64,000 nt of DNA from Pseudomonas sp. DTU12.3 (GTDB taxonomy: Bacteria; Pseudomonadota; Gammaproteobacteria; Pseudomonadales; Pseudomonadaceae): NCBI RefSeq assembly GCF_004124275.1, contig NZ_CP027218.1, positions 4,095,501-4,159,500 of the forward strand, given 5' to 3'. Both the position numbers and the translations under genes were made by a program. Below, piece after piece: positions 9,442-17,856 of the stretch. Positions within the stretch are counted from its first letter, which is position 1. The number at the start of each line of letters is the position of its first letter. Under the pieces are notes generated by a model. That model searched no databases. It was not told the DNA's origin and was given only the letters and a program-made list of their open reading frames with translations.

Positions 9442-11636
9442 AATTCGACACGCCCGCCACCACCAACCCGATCGACCAGTTGAAAGTCATCGGCAAACCC
9501 ACCGACCGCGTCGAAGGCTCACTGAAAACCAGTGGCCAGGCGCCGTACGCTTACGAGCAACATGAAGCGGTGGCCAATCAGGCTTACGGCTTCATGGTCG
9601 GTTCAGCCATCGCCAAGGGGTGGATCAACAACATCGATCTGGCGGCAGCCAAAGCCGCGCCCGGCGTGTTGGCGATCGTCACCGCCGCCAACGCCGGCAA
9701 ACTCGGCAAGGGCAAGTACAACGCCGCACATTTGTTGGCGGGGCCAGAGATTCAGCACTATCACCAGGCCGTCGCGCTGGTGGTCGCCGAGACCTTCGAA
9801 CAGGCCCGTGCTGCTGCGCAAATGGTCAAGGTCGATTATCTCGCCGACAAGGGCGAGTTCGATCTGACCAGCGTGCGTGACAAAGGCGTAGAACCGAAAG
9901 ACGAGTTGCCCGATGTCAAACACGGCGATTTCGCCAAAGCCTTCGCCGCCGCGCCAGTGCAGTTCGATCAGACCTACACCACGCCGGATCAGTCCCACGC
10001 AATGATGGAGCCGCACGCGACACTGGCCGCCTGGAAAGGCGATCAGTTGACCCTGTGGACGTCGAACCAGATGATCGCCTGGAGCGTTGCCGACATCGCC
10101 ACCACCCTCGGCCTGCCCAAGGAAAAAGTCCGCCTGATCTCGCCGTACATTGGCGGCGGCTTTGGCGGCAAGCTGTTCGTGCGCGCCGACGCAATCCTCG
10201 CCGCCCTCGGCGCACGCATGGCCGGCAGACCGGTGAAAGTCGCCCTCGCCCGCCCGCAGATCGCCAACAACACCACCCATCGCCCGGCAACGATCCAGCG
10301 CATTCGCATGGGCGCGACGGCGGACGGCAAGCTCACTGCGATTGCCCATGAAGGCTGGTCGGGCAACCTCGCTGAAGGCAAAGTCGAAGTCGCCGCGCAA
10401 CCCAGTCAGCTGTTGTACGCCGCCGAAAATCGCCTGGTGAGCATGCGCCTCGCACCGCTGGATCTGCCGGAGGGCAACGCCATGCGCGCGCCCGGTGAAA
10501 CCCCGGGGCTGATGGTGCTGGAAATCGCCATGGACGAAATGGCCGAGCAGCTCAAGCTTGATCCGGTGCAATTGCGCATCCTCAACGACACTCAGGTCGA
10601 CCCGGTGAAAACCGAGCGGCCGTTTTCCCAGCGACGGCTGATCGAATGCCTGCAAACCGGCGCCGACAAGTTTGGCTGGGACAAACGCAATGCGCAGCCC
10701 GGTTCTCGCCGTGAAGGTCGCTGGCTGATCGGCATGGGCGTGGCGGCGGCGATCCGCAACAACCTGCTGGTGAAATCCGCTGCGCGCGTGCGCCTGGAGC
10801 GTGACGGCAAGATCACCGTCGAAACCGACATGACCGATATCGGCACTGGTAGCTACACGATCATCGCCCAGACCGCCGCCGAAATGATGGGCGTGAGCCT
10901 GAAAGAGGTTACGGTGCATCTGGGCGATTCGAGCTTTCCGGTGTCCTCCGGATCTGGTGGCCAATTCGGTGCCAATTGCTCGACTGCTGGGGTGTACGCC
11001 GCGTGCATGAAATTGCGTGAAGCGGTGGCCGGCAAGTTGGGCATGGCGGCTGATCAGGCCGAGTTTGTCGCCGGTCAGGTGCGGGTAGGCAACAAAAGCC
11101 TGCCGATGCGCAACGCAGCGCAAAACGGCGCAGTAACGGCGGAGGACAGTATCGAATTCGCCGACCTCGCCAAGCAGTATCAGCAGTCGACATTCGGCGC
11201 GCATTTCGTCGAAGTCGCCGTAGATGCGGCGACTGGAGAAGTGCGGGTGCGGCGAATGTTGGCGGTGTGTGCAGCCGGGCGGATTCTCAATCCGAAAGCG
11301 GCGCGCAGCCAGGTCATCGGCGCGATGACCATGGGCGTTGGTGCGGCGTTGATGGAAGAACTGGCGGTGGACAAAAAGCTCGGCTTTTTCGTCAACCATG
11401 ACCTGGCCGGATACGAAGTGCCGGTGCACGCCGACATTCCGCATCAGGAGGTGATTTTCCTCGATGAGACCGACCCGATTTCTTCGCCAATGAAGGCCAA
11501 GGGTGTCGGCGAGCTGGGCATTTGCGGCGTCAGTGCGGCCGTCGCCAATGCGATCTACAACGCCACCGGCGCACGGGTTCGCGACTACCCGATCACCCTC
11601 GACAAAATCCTCTCCTCCCTACCCCCGATGCTCTAA
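9438..11636 (+). CDS. paoC: Periplasmic aldehyde oxidoreductase, molybdenum-binding subunit
   Basis: The 732-residue catalytic subunit, which binds molybdenum as a molybdopterin cytosine dinucleotide cofactor and hydroxylates aldehydes to acids. The Mo-binding segments IGGGFGGK (about residue 236), the substrate-channel region MRAPGETPG and the catalytic glutamate in KGVGELG near the C-terminus are present. Length is identical to E. coli PaoC. It is the last gene of the paoABC operon; a REP pair begins 7 bases after its stop. Confidence 0.93.
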   Translation: MKFDTPATTNPIDQLKVIGKPTDRVEGSLKTSGQAPYAYEQHEAVANQAYGFMVGSAIAKGWINNIDLAAAKAAPGVLAIVTAANAGKLGKGKYNAAHLLAGPEIQHYHQAVALVVAETFEQARAAAQMVKVDYLADKGEFDLTSVRDKGVEPKDELPDVKHGDFAKAFAAAPVQFDQTYTTPDQSHAMMEPHATLAAWKGDQLTLWTSNQMIAWSVADIATTLGLPKEKVRLISPYIGGGFGGKLFVRADAILAALGARMAGRPVKVALARPQIANNTTHRPATIQRIRMGATADGKLTAIAHEGWSGNLAEGKVEVAAQPSQLLYAAENRLVSMRLAPLDLPEGNAMRAPGETPGLMVLEIAMDEMAEQLKLDPVQLRILNDTQVDPVKTERPFSQRRLIECLQTGADKFGWDKRNAQPGSRREGRWLIGMGVAAAIRNNLLVKSAARVRLERDGKITVETDMTDIGTGSYTIIAQTAAEMMGVSLKEVTVHLGDSSFPVSSGSGGQFGANCSTAGVYAACMKLREAVAGKLGMAADQAEFVAGQVRVGNKSLPMRNAAQNGAVTAEDSIEFADLAKQYQQSTFGAHFVEVAVDAATGEVRVRRMLAVCAAGRILNPKAARSQVIGAMTMGVGAALMEELAVDKKLGFFVNHDLAGYEVPVHADIPHQEVIFLDETDPISSPMKAKGVGELGICGVSAAVANAIYNATGARVRDYPITLDKILSSLPPML

Positions 11637-11642
11637 ACATCT

Positions 11643-11728
11643 CCCCTGTAGGAGCTGCCGCAGGCTGCGATCTTTTGATTCTGTTTTCAAGATCAAAAGA
11701 TCGCAGCCTGCGGCAGCTCCTACAGGGG
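11643..11728. repeat. REP pair, family A
   Basis: Inverted pair of the GTAGGAGCTGCCG...CTTTTGAT element with a short T-rich loop, starting 7 bases after the paoC stop codon and lying between paoC and a LysR gene. Confidence 0.95.
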
Positions 11729-11791
11729 TGGGTTAATCGCTCTGCGGATATTCGACTAGAATTCGAAAAAACTTATGCAGGAAAATCATCA

Positions 11792-12682
11792 ATGCTCCGG
11801 GAAAACGCCACCGACCTGCTCGCCTTCCTTGCCGTGGCGCGCGAACGCAGTTTCACCAAAGCGGCGGCCAGGCTCGGCGTTTCGCAATCGGCGCTGAGCC
11901 ATACCATTCGGGCACTGGAAGCGCGCCTTGGCCTGCGTCTGCTGACCCGCACCACCCGTAGCGTTTCCCCCACCGAGGCCGGCGAACACTTGCTGCAAAC
12001 CATCGGCCCGCGTTTCGAAGAGATCGAACTGGAACTGCAAGCCCTGAGCAATCTGCGCGAAACCCCGGCAGGCAAAATTCGCATCAGCGCCACCGACCAT
12101 TCGCTGGACTGGTTGCTACGCCCGGTGCTCAAGCAATTCCTGCCCAAGTACCCGGACATCGCCGTCGAAGTCTGTTGCGATTACGGTTTCGTCGACATCG
12201 CCGGGCAAGGTTTTGACGCTGGCGTGCGCCTGGGCGAAGACGTCGCGCAAGGCATGATCGCCACCCGCATCGGCCCGGACATGCGCATGGCCGTGGTCGG
12301 CTCGCCAGCCTATTTCGCCCGTCGCCCTGCTCCGCAAACCCCGCGCGACCTCACCGCGCACGCCTGCAACAACCTGCGCCTGCCCACCAATGGCGGACTC
12401 TATAGCTGGGAGTTCGAGAAGGATGGCGAACGCCTGAAAGTGCGCGTGACCGGGCAAGTCACCTTGAGCGGCGTCTATCCGTTACTGGATGCGGCACTGG
12501 ATGGTTTCGGTCTGAGCTACATTCCGGAAAACATCGTCGCACCGTATCTGGCCGATGGCCGCTTGCTGCAAGTGCTGGAGGACTGGTGCCCGACGTTTGC
12601 CGGTTATCACCTGTATTACCCGAGCCGGCGTCAGGCGGCCCCGGCGTTTGCGTTATTGCTGGAGGCGTTGCGCTATCGCTAG
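11792..12682 (+). CDS. LysR-family transcriptional regulator
   Basis: A 296-residue LysR-type regulator. The N-terminal winged helix-turn-helix (LLAFLAVARERSFTKAAARL, then GVSQSALSHTIRALEARLG) is followed by a LysR substrate-binding domain with an ITDHSLDWLL-like opening. Family members of this type (AaeR/DsdC-like effector domain) often control adjacent redox genes. The start at 11792 fits the family N-terminus; the frame is open further upstream, but that part lies in the REP. It is downstream of and co-oriented with paoABC and convergent with the aldo/keto reductase gene. Control of either is an inference. Confidence 0.88.
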   Translation: MLRENATDLLAFLAVARERSFTKAAARLGVSQSALSHTIRALEARLGLRLLTRTTRSVSPTEAGEHLLQTIGPRFEEIELELQALSNLRETPAGKIRISATDHSLDWLLRPVLKQFLPKYPDIAVEVCCDYGFVDIAGQGFDAGVRLGEDVAQGMIATRIGPDMRMAVVGSPAYFARRPAPQTPRDLTAHACNNLRLPTNGGLYSWEFEKDGERLKVRVTGQVTLSGVYPLLDAALDGFGLSYIPENIVAPYLADGRLLQVLEDWCPTFAGYHLYYPSRRQAAPAFALLLEALRYR

Positions 12683-12711
12683 TAACGATCTCTCAACGAC
12701 ATAACTTGCGA

Positions 12712-13671
12712 TCAACCGACCAACGCAATCAACTGATGCCGCTGCGCATCGGTGAGCATCGGCCCGAATCCGGCCTTGACGTTGTCGGCCATGTAGCGCG
12801 GATTACTCGTCCCCGGAATCACACAGGTTACCGCCGAATTCGTCAGGAGAAACTTCAATAACAGTTGCGGCCAACTGTTGACCTGAACATCCGAGACCCA
12901 CGCCGGCAGCGGTTTGCCCTTGACTCTGGCAAGCAGACCACCACCGCCGAACGGCCGATTGCAGATCACCGCGACCCCGCGCTCGCGGCACAGCGGCAAA
13001 ATGCGTTTCTCCACGCCACGGTCATCGAGGGCGTAATTGATTTGCAGGAAATCCACTTGCTCGGCTTTCAACACCGCTTCGACTTCGTCATAGGCCGAGG
13101 GCGTGTAATGGGTGATGCCGATATAGCGAATGCGCCCTTGCTCTTTCCATTCACGCAACGTGGGCAGATGGGTTTGCCAATCGAGCAGGTTGTGGATCTG
13201 CATCAGGTCGATGCGCTCGGTGCGTAGCAGGCTGAACGATTGCTCCATTTGCGCGATGCCCTCGTCGCGGCCACGCGTCCACACCTTGGTGGCGAGGAAT
13301 GCCGGAGAGCTGGGTTCGTGGATCGACAGCAATTCACCAGTGGTCTGTTCTGCGCGGCCATACATCGGCGAGCTGTCGATAACCGTGCCGCCCTTGGCAA
13401 ACAATTCATCGAGCACCGCCGGCAATTGGCGGTACACCGGGTCGCCCGGGGCCACGTCGAAACCGCGATAAGTGCCGAGCCCCACCATGGGCAGCGATTC
13501 GGAGCTGGAGGGGATGGCGCGGGTCAGCATGGTCTGGTCTCCTGCGGCACTGGGCAGCGTGACGGCGGACGTGGTGGCAGTGGCCAACGCCCGGTTCAAG
13601 GTGCAGACCGCCGAAACCCCGGCAGCCAGCGTGAGCAATCGGCGACGGGAGTAACCCTCAGTGTGGCTCAT
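12712..13671 (-). CDS. Tat-exported aldo/keto reductase
   Basis: A 319-residue aldo/keto reductase with a twin-arginine signal (YSRRRLLTLAAG), followed by a TIM-barrel domain. The catalytic tetrad is visible: Asp in VIDSSPMYG, Tyr in the same motif, Lys in LATKVW and His in LMQIHNL. NADPH-binding elements near the C-terminus (VIPGTSNPRYMADN) are present. Such enzymes reduce aldehydes and ketones; export through Tat implies a folded, cofactor-loaded enzyme in the periplasm. A GGGGAACC ribosome binding site precedes the ATG. Near paoABC, which also works on periplasmic aldehydes. Confidence 0.88.
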   Translation of the reverse strand: MSHTEGYSRRRLLTLAAGVSAVCTLNRALATATTSAVTLPSAAGDQTMLTRAIPSSSESLPMVGLGTYRGFDVAPGDPVYRQLPAVLDELFAKGGTVIDSSPMYGRAEQTTGELLSIHEPSSPAFLATKVWTRGRDEGIAQMEQSFSLLRTERIDLMQIHNLLDWQTHLPTLREWKEQGRIRYIGITHYTPSAYDEVEAVLKAEQVDFLQINYALDDRGVEKRILPLCRERGVAVICNRPFGGGGLLARVKGKPLPAWVSDVQVNSWPQLLLKFLLTNSAVTCVIPGTSNPRYMADNVKAGFGPMLTDAQRHQLIALVG

Positions 13672-13782
13672 GCTGGTTCCCCTGCTGCGTGGATCTGTTG
13701 CACGTTGTGTGCGCAGGCTGCCTGGCCGAATCGCTGGACTACACTGCGACAGCGAACCTGCTTACCCGTTAAAAGTAGCCGA

Positions 13783-14553
13783 ATGTCCCGAACCCTGATG
13801 TCACTCGTCGTTTTGATCGTCGCCGTTTACTTGGTGCTGTGCGCCGCGCTGTTCGTTTTCCAGCGTTCGCTGATCTATTTTCCGCAGCCCGCAGCGCTGG
13901 ATTCGGCGGATTCACGGTTGAAACTGTCGATGCCGGATGCGCAGGTGTGGGTCAGCACCCGCGAGCGCGTCGGGCAGCGGGCGCTGATCTATTTCGGCGG
14001 CAATGCCGAGGATGTGTCGCGCAATCTGCCGGAGTTCAGCGAGGCGTTTCCTGATTACGCGCTGTATTTTCTGCATTACCGGGGCTTTGGTGGCAGTGGC
14101 GGTTCGCCGTCCGAAGAGGCGATTGCCGAGGATGCGCTGGCGCTGTTCGATCAGGTCTATGCCCGTCATCCGCAGATTGCCGTGGTCGGCCGCAGCCTTG
14201 GCTCCGGCGTCGCGGTGCGTCTGGCCAGCCAGCGGCCGGTGCAGAATCTGATTCTGGTGACGCCTTACAACAGCCTCGAAGAAATCGCCGCGCGGCAGTA
14301 TCCGTGGGTGCCGGTGCAGTGGTTGCTGAAAGATCGCTACGAGTCGGGCAAATACGCCGCGCACATCCGCGTGCCGACCTTGCTGCTGGCGGCGAGTGAT
14401 GATGAGGTGATTGCGCGGGCCAGCACCCAGCGTTTGCTGGAGAACTTTCCCAAGGGCGTGGCGGTGCTCAAGGTGGTGCCGGATTCAGGGCATAACTCGA
14501 TTTCCGACCGTGTGCAGTATTTGCAGTGGATGGGCGATGTGCTGAATCGCTGA
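13783..14553 (+). CDS. Membrane-anchored alpha/beta hydrolase (BEM46/ABHD13-like)
   Basis: A 256-residue protein with an N-terminal membrane anchor (about residues 5-25) and an alpha/beta-hydrolase domain facing the periplasm. The nucleophile elbow is GRSLGSG, the acid is in AASDDEV and the histidine is in DSGHNSI. The HYRGFGGSGG motif next to the oxyanion hole is typical of the BEM46/YfhR family, whose substrates are mostly unknown. The ATG at 13783 was preferred because the longer open frame antisense to the aldo/keto reductase gene is a shadow. Confidence 0.86.
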   Translation: MSRTLMSLVVLIVAVYLVLCAALFVFQRSLIYFPQPAALDSADSRLKLSMPDAQVWVSTRERVGQRALIYFGGNAEDVSRNLPEFSEAFPDYALYFLHYRGFGGSGGSPSEEAIAEDALALFDQVYARHPQIAVVGRSLGSGVAVRLASQRPVQNLILVTPYNSLEEIAARQYPWVPVQWLLKDRYESGKYAAHIRVPTLLLAASDDEVIARASTQRLLENFPKGVAVLKVVPDSGHNSISDRVQYLQWMGDVLNR

Positions 14554-14591
14554 GGGTTAGGTATCTGCAATTATCGGTTGTGTGCTCCGGC

Positions 14592-14686
14592 CTCTTCGCT
14601 GGTAAGCCAGCTCCCACAAGGATTGCAGCCGTACTCAAAAACTGTATTCACAAAAAACCTGTGGGAGCTGGCTTGCCAGCGATTGG
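14592..14686. repeat. REP pair, GTGGGAGCTGGCTTGCCAGC type (family B)
   Basis: Inverted pair: one copy reads GCTGGTAAGCCAGCTCCCAC, the other GTGGGAGCTGGCTTGCCAGC, with about 40 bases between. Lies downstream of the alpha/beta hydrolase gene. The remaining bases up to 14852 show no convincing gene. Confidence 0.9.
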
Positions 14687-14852
14687 GCCAAATCAATCGC
14701 CATCAATTTTCCCGAAAAAATCAGCAGGTCGTCGCCCCGCAATAAAAGCCCTCACCGAGCCTTGAACCAAGCCCTGAAAACCCAGTCCTACTCGCGCCGC
14801 TCGCTGCGGTTCACCTCCTTTTGGCGCTGCCCTCTTCAGAGCTGTCCGTCCC

Positions 14853-15719
14853 ATGCGCCACGCCGTTCGTTCGTCTCGCTTCGTTTCGCTGTGCCTGCTG
14901 ATCCTTTCACCTTTGTTCGCCGATACCGTCCTGGCTGGAGCGGAACGACAGTTGGTGGCCGCCATCAACGATTACCGCGCCCTCCCGCAACGCTGCGACC
15001 GACGTCCCGCGCAGCGCTTGTCACCGCTGGCGCTGAAATCGAACCTGGCATTGCCGATCGGCTATCGCTATGGCGGCGGAATGCGCGAAGCCTTGAAGGC
15101 TTCAGGGTATTCAGCGGTGGCGGTGCGCAGCATTCGCATTGTCGGCGCCGAGGATGCCGAGGCAGCGTTCGACCGATTGCAGAGTGATTACTGTGGCGCA
15201 CTGCTGGACGCCAGCTACGCCGACATCGGCATCAGTCGCGCACGCAATGAATGGCAAGTGGTGCTGGCGCAACCGGTGCTCGACAGCCGTGTCGGCGATA
15301 ACCGCAGTGTCGGCAAGGCGCTGCTGGCCGAGGTCAACGCCGCCCGCGCACGGCCGCGAATGTGCGGACGCCAACGCTTCGCCGCAGCCCGGCCGTTGAG
15401 CTGGAATCCAGCGTTGGGCGCCGCAGCGCAGGGGCACAGTAAAGCCATGGCTTACGGCAATTACTTTGCGCACCGTGATCCCGACGGCGACCTGCCCGCG
15501 GATCGCGCCCGGGCAGCCGGTTATCGAGGGCGTCAGGTAGGCGAAAACATCGCGGCCGGACAGAGCTCGCCGGGCAAGGCGATGGCGGGTTGGCTGGCCA
15601 GCCCAGGGCACTGCGCCAATTTGATGAACCCGATGTTTACTCAGGTCGGCGCGGGGTTTGCCAGTGAGGCGCGCAGCGATGAAGGGGTTTACTGGACGAT
15701 GGTGTTGGGTGCGCCTTGA
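14853..15719 (+). CDS. Secreted CAP-domain (SCP/PR-1-like) protein
   Basis: A 288-residue exported protein. The signal peptide (RSSRFVSLCLLILSPLFADT) is followed by an unusual Cys-containing N-terminal half with weak resemblance to a second CAP module, then a C-terminal CAP domain. Signatures are HSKAMAYGNYFAHRDPDGDL (about residues 195-214), VGENIAAG and GWLASPGHCANLMNP. CAP proteins are secreted or periplasmic and of variable function in bacteria. The tandem-like layout (about residues 25-140 and 155-285) is worth a structural check. No operon partner is visible. Confidence 0.85.
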   Translation: MRHAVRSSRFVSLCLLILSPLFADTVLAGAERQLVAAINDYRALPQRCDRRPAQRLSPLALKSNLALPIGYRYGGGMREALKASGYSAVAVRSIRIVGAEDAEAAFDRLQSDYCGALLDASYADIGISRARNEWQVVLAQPVLDSRVGDNRSVGKALLAEVNAARARPRMCGRQRFAAARPLSWNPALGAAAQGHSKAMAYGNYFAHRDPDGDLPADRARAAGYRGRQVGENIAAGQSSPGKAMAGWLASPGHCANLMNPMFTQVGAGFASEARSDEGVYWTMVLGAP

Positions 15720-15742
15720 TTTTATGGCGACGCGGATGAGTT

Positions 15743-15818
15743 TTCGCGAGCAGGCTCGCTCCCACAGTGGCTCAGGTATACGCCGAACCACTGTGGGAGC
15801 GCGCCCGCCCGCGATGGG
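15743..15818. repeat. REP pair, CGCGAGCAGGCTCGCTCCCAC type (family B)
   Basis: Inverted pair with one good copy (CGCGAGCAGGCTCGCTCCCA) and one diverged copy (GTGGGAGCGCGCCCGCCCGC). It sits between two convergent genes. Confidence 0.88.
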
Positions 15819-15838
15819 GCCTGATCTGGCAGCGTAAT

Positions 15839-16471
15839 TTATTCAGGCCGACGCACAGCCCGCACCTGCCCACTGTCACCGCCACCGCAATAAAACCGCT
15901 CAGCGCCGTCCGCCTCCAGCCCGGAAACGCCCTTGCCGTCGGGCATTTTCAGACTTTCCAGCACTTCGCCATCCTGCGGATCGATGCGCCGCAACTCGCT
16001 CTCATCCGCCTCCCAGGTGCCATGCCACAGCGCCCCGTCAACCCAGGTCACGCCGGTAACAAAGCGGTTCGATTCCAGCGTGCGCAGGATCTTCCCGGTC
16101 TCCGGGTCGATCTGATGAATCTTGCGCTCGCGATACTGGCCGACCCATAACGAACCCTCGGCCCAGGCCATACCGGAATCGCCACCGCCGCCGGGGGCGG
16201 GAATCGTGTGCAATACACGCCCGGTGACCGGGTCGATCTTGTGGATCTGCCGGTCGGCGATCTGAAACAGATGCTTGCCGTCGAACGCGGTGCCGCCGTC
16301 GGCGCCGACCTTGAGCGTGCGCACAGTCTCACCGCTGTCCGGGTCGAGTGCGTTGAGCTGACCATCGCTGGCAAACCAGACTTGCCGACCATCGAACGTG
16401 ACGCCATGAATGCCTTTTATATGCTCAAACGGACCATATTCGCGAAGCACTTCTGCCTTTGCCTGTTTCAT
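15839..16471 (-). CDS. Small beta-propeller protein (glutamine cyclotransferase / YncE-like)
   Basis: A 210-residue protein made of repeated WD/NHL-like blades: each has an Asp-Pro-x-x-Gly turn (ALDPDSGE, KIDPVTGR, QIDPETGK, RIDPQDGE) about 40 residues apart. This is the pattern of PQQ-like or glutaminyl-cyclotransferase-type five-bladed propellers. No signal peptide is seen with the start at 16471 (MKQAKAEVLREYG), which was chosen over an upstream GTG-type extension that overlaps the previous gene. The function is unknown. It follows the regulator gene by 31 bases and is probably co-transcribed. Confidence 0.72.
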   Translation of the reverse strand: MKQAKAEVLREYGPFEHIKGIHGVTFDGRQVWFASDGQLNALDPDSGETVRTLKVGADGGTAFDGKHLFQIADRQIHKIDPVTGRVLHTIPAPGGGGDSGMAWAEGSLWVGQYRERKIHQIDPETGKILRTLESNRFVTGVTWVDGALWHGTWEADESELRRIDPQDGEVLESLKMPDGKGVSGLEADGAERFYCGGGDSGQVRAVRRPE

Positions 16472-16502
16472 GCTGACTTCCTCATGGGTGTGTGAGGCCA
16501 GA

Positions 16503-17714
16503 CTAACCATTGCCCAGCGACACCGGGAGTAACAAGATCGTCGCGAAACCCGGCACCGGCGGTGTCATCCAGCGCCGCGCGCGACCGAGACCGAAAGCCT
16601 GCACCTTGTCTTGCCCCGCGAGATTTTCCAGCGCCCGCTGCACCTGGCGTTGACTGCTGGCGAGAGCGAGCGCCAGTGCCGAACTCGACCAGGCTTCACC
16701 ATCGGCGAGCAACGCCAGCAGCGCGGCGTGCTTGTCCTCGACGGGCAGCGTCAGCAGCGCCACAGCCGTGGCCTGCAAAACGAAACCCTGGCGGGTCGCA
16801 GTCACTTTCGCCAACGGTTGCAACGCCGCACGCAAGCGTCCGATTTCGACGCGCAAACGCGCGCGGTGCGATTCATCGCTGAGCTTCAGGCGAAAGGCTT
16901 TGGCAATCAGCACTTCGCGAGTCACCTCTGCCGGCCAGGCTTCGGCCAGCGTACGCAGCAGATTGAACAGCACCGGCCGGGTCGCCAGCGGCACAGTCAT
17001 GCCGGCGCCACGCACGCTATAGCGACAGGCATCGACGAGCAATTTGTCCGACGTGAACAGTGCCTCGACCTGTGCCAGTGTGACTGCCCGCGACTGACCG
17101 GCAAACGTCAAGCGGGCTGCGGGCGCGCAGAGCAATTGACTGGCGTGTTCGATTTCCGCCGTCAGCGAGGCGATGCCGGCCTGTTGCGCCGCCTGCTGCG
17201 CTCGGGCCAGCGCCGCTTCGGCCTTGCGCGCCTGCACTCGGCGCAAAGCGATGCCGGCCGATACCAGTTCATGGGCCGCACGCAATGCCGGCGGCAGCGG
17301 CGCCGGGTCCAGTTCACCGAGCAGCGCTTCGGCCGCGTCCAGCTCACCGATCAGCAACAACCGGCGAATTTGCAGATAACGCGCGTGAGCGGCGTTTAAC
17401 CAGTCACCATGACTGTGTAAAACCTGCCGCGCGGTCTCCAGCGCCTTGACCGGCCAACTTAGCTCCCGCACGGCCAATGCCACTTCTGCCTCGGCCACTA
17501 CACAGCGTGCTCGCGACAACGGTTCATTCGCGCCGAACGCCTTCACCGCCCTCTGCAGCAACGTTCGCGCGCGCGGTAAATCGCCAAGCTGAGCCATGGC
17601 AATGCCGCGTAGCGCCAGCGCGGGCGGGTCTTCGCGCAAAGCCACGTAGTTCAACGCGGTCAGTGGATCGCCAGCAGCGAGTGCCCGGCCGGCGGCGGTA
17701 ATCAGCGAGTCCAT
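16503..17714 (-). CDS. TPR-like / winged-helix transcriptional regulator
   Basis: A 403-residue protein. The first ~200 residues are alanine-rich helical repeats with TPR periodicity (for example ALRGIAMAQLGDLPRARTLL). Around residues 215-310 there is an OmpR-like winged helix (VLFNLLRTLAEAWPAEVTRE, then RARLRVEIGRLRAAL), and a second helix-turn-helix-like segment follows (SSALALALASSQRQVQRALE). The order of helical repeats before the DNA-binding domain is unusual but known in uncharacterised pseudomonad regulators. It is probably co-transcribed with the propeller gene downstream. Confidence 0.66.
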   Translation of the reverse strand: MDSLITAAGRALAAGDPLTALNYVALREDPPALALRGIAMAQLGDLPRARTLLQRAVKAFGANEPLSRARCVVAEAEVALAVRELSWPVKALETARQVLHSHGDWLNAAHARYLQIRRLLLIGELDAAEALLGELDPAPLPPALRAAHELVSAGIALRRVQARKAEAALARAQQAAQQAGIASLTAEIEHASQLLCAPAARLTFAGQSRAVTLAQVEALFTSDKLLVDACRYSVRGAGMTVPLATRPVLFNLLRTLAEAWPAEVTREVLIAKAFRLKLSDESHRARLRVEIGRLRAALQPLAKVTATRQGFVLQATAVALLTLPVEDKHAALLALLADGEAWSSSALALALASSQRQVQRALENLAGQDKVQAFGLGRARRWMTPPVPGFATILLLPVSLGNG

Positions 17715-17856
17715 GGTGAGTTCATCTTCGCGGCCACTGCGCTTTACAGCGCTGAAATCGAGTTTAATTTCGCTGTTTATGTGCGTTTAAAATCCCTTGA
17801 TAGCACTTTAGTATTCCTGCACCATCGGCACAGCTTTTCCACGGAAGGAGTCAGGC

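Noticed and set aside
14693..14968. A 91-codon reverse-strand frame between the hydrolase and CAP genes
   Set aside because: It overlaps the CAP start and has no ribosome binding site. Its composition resembles the spurious small ORFs often called in repeat-rich pseudomonad intergenic DNA.
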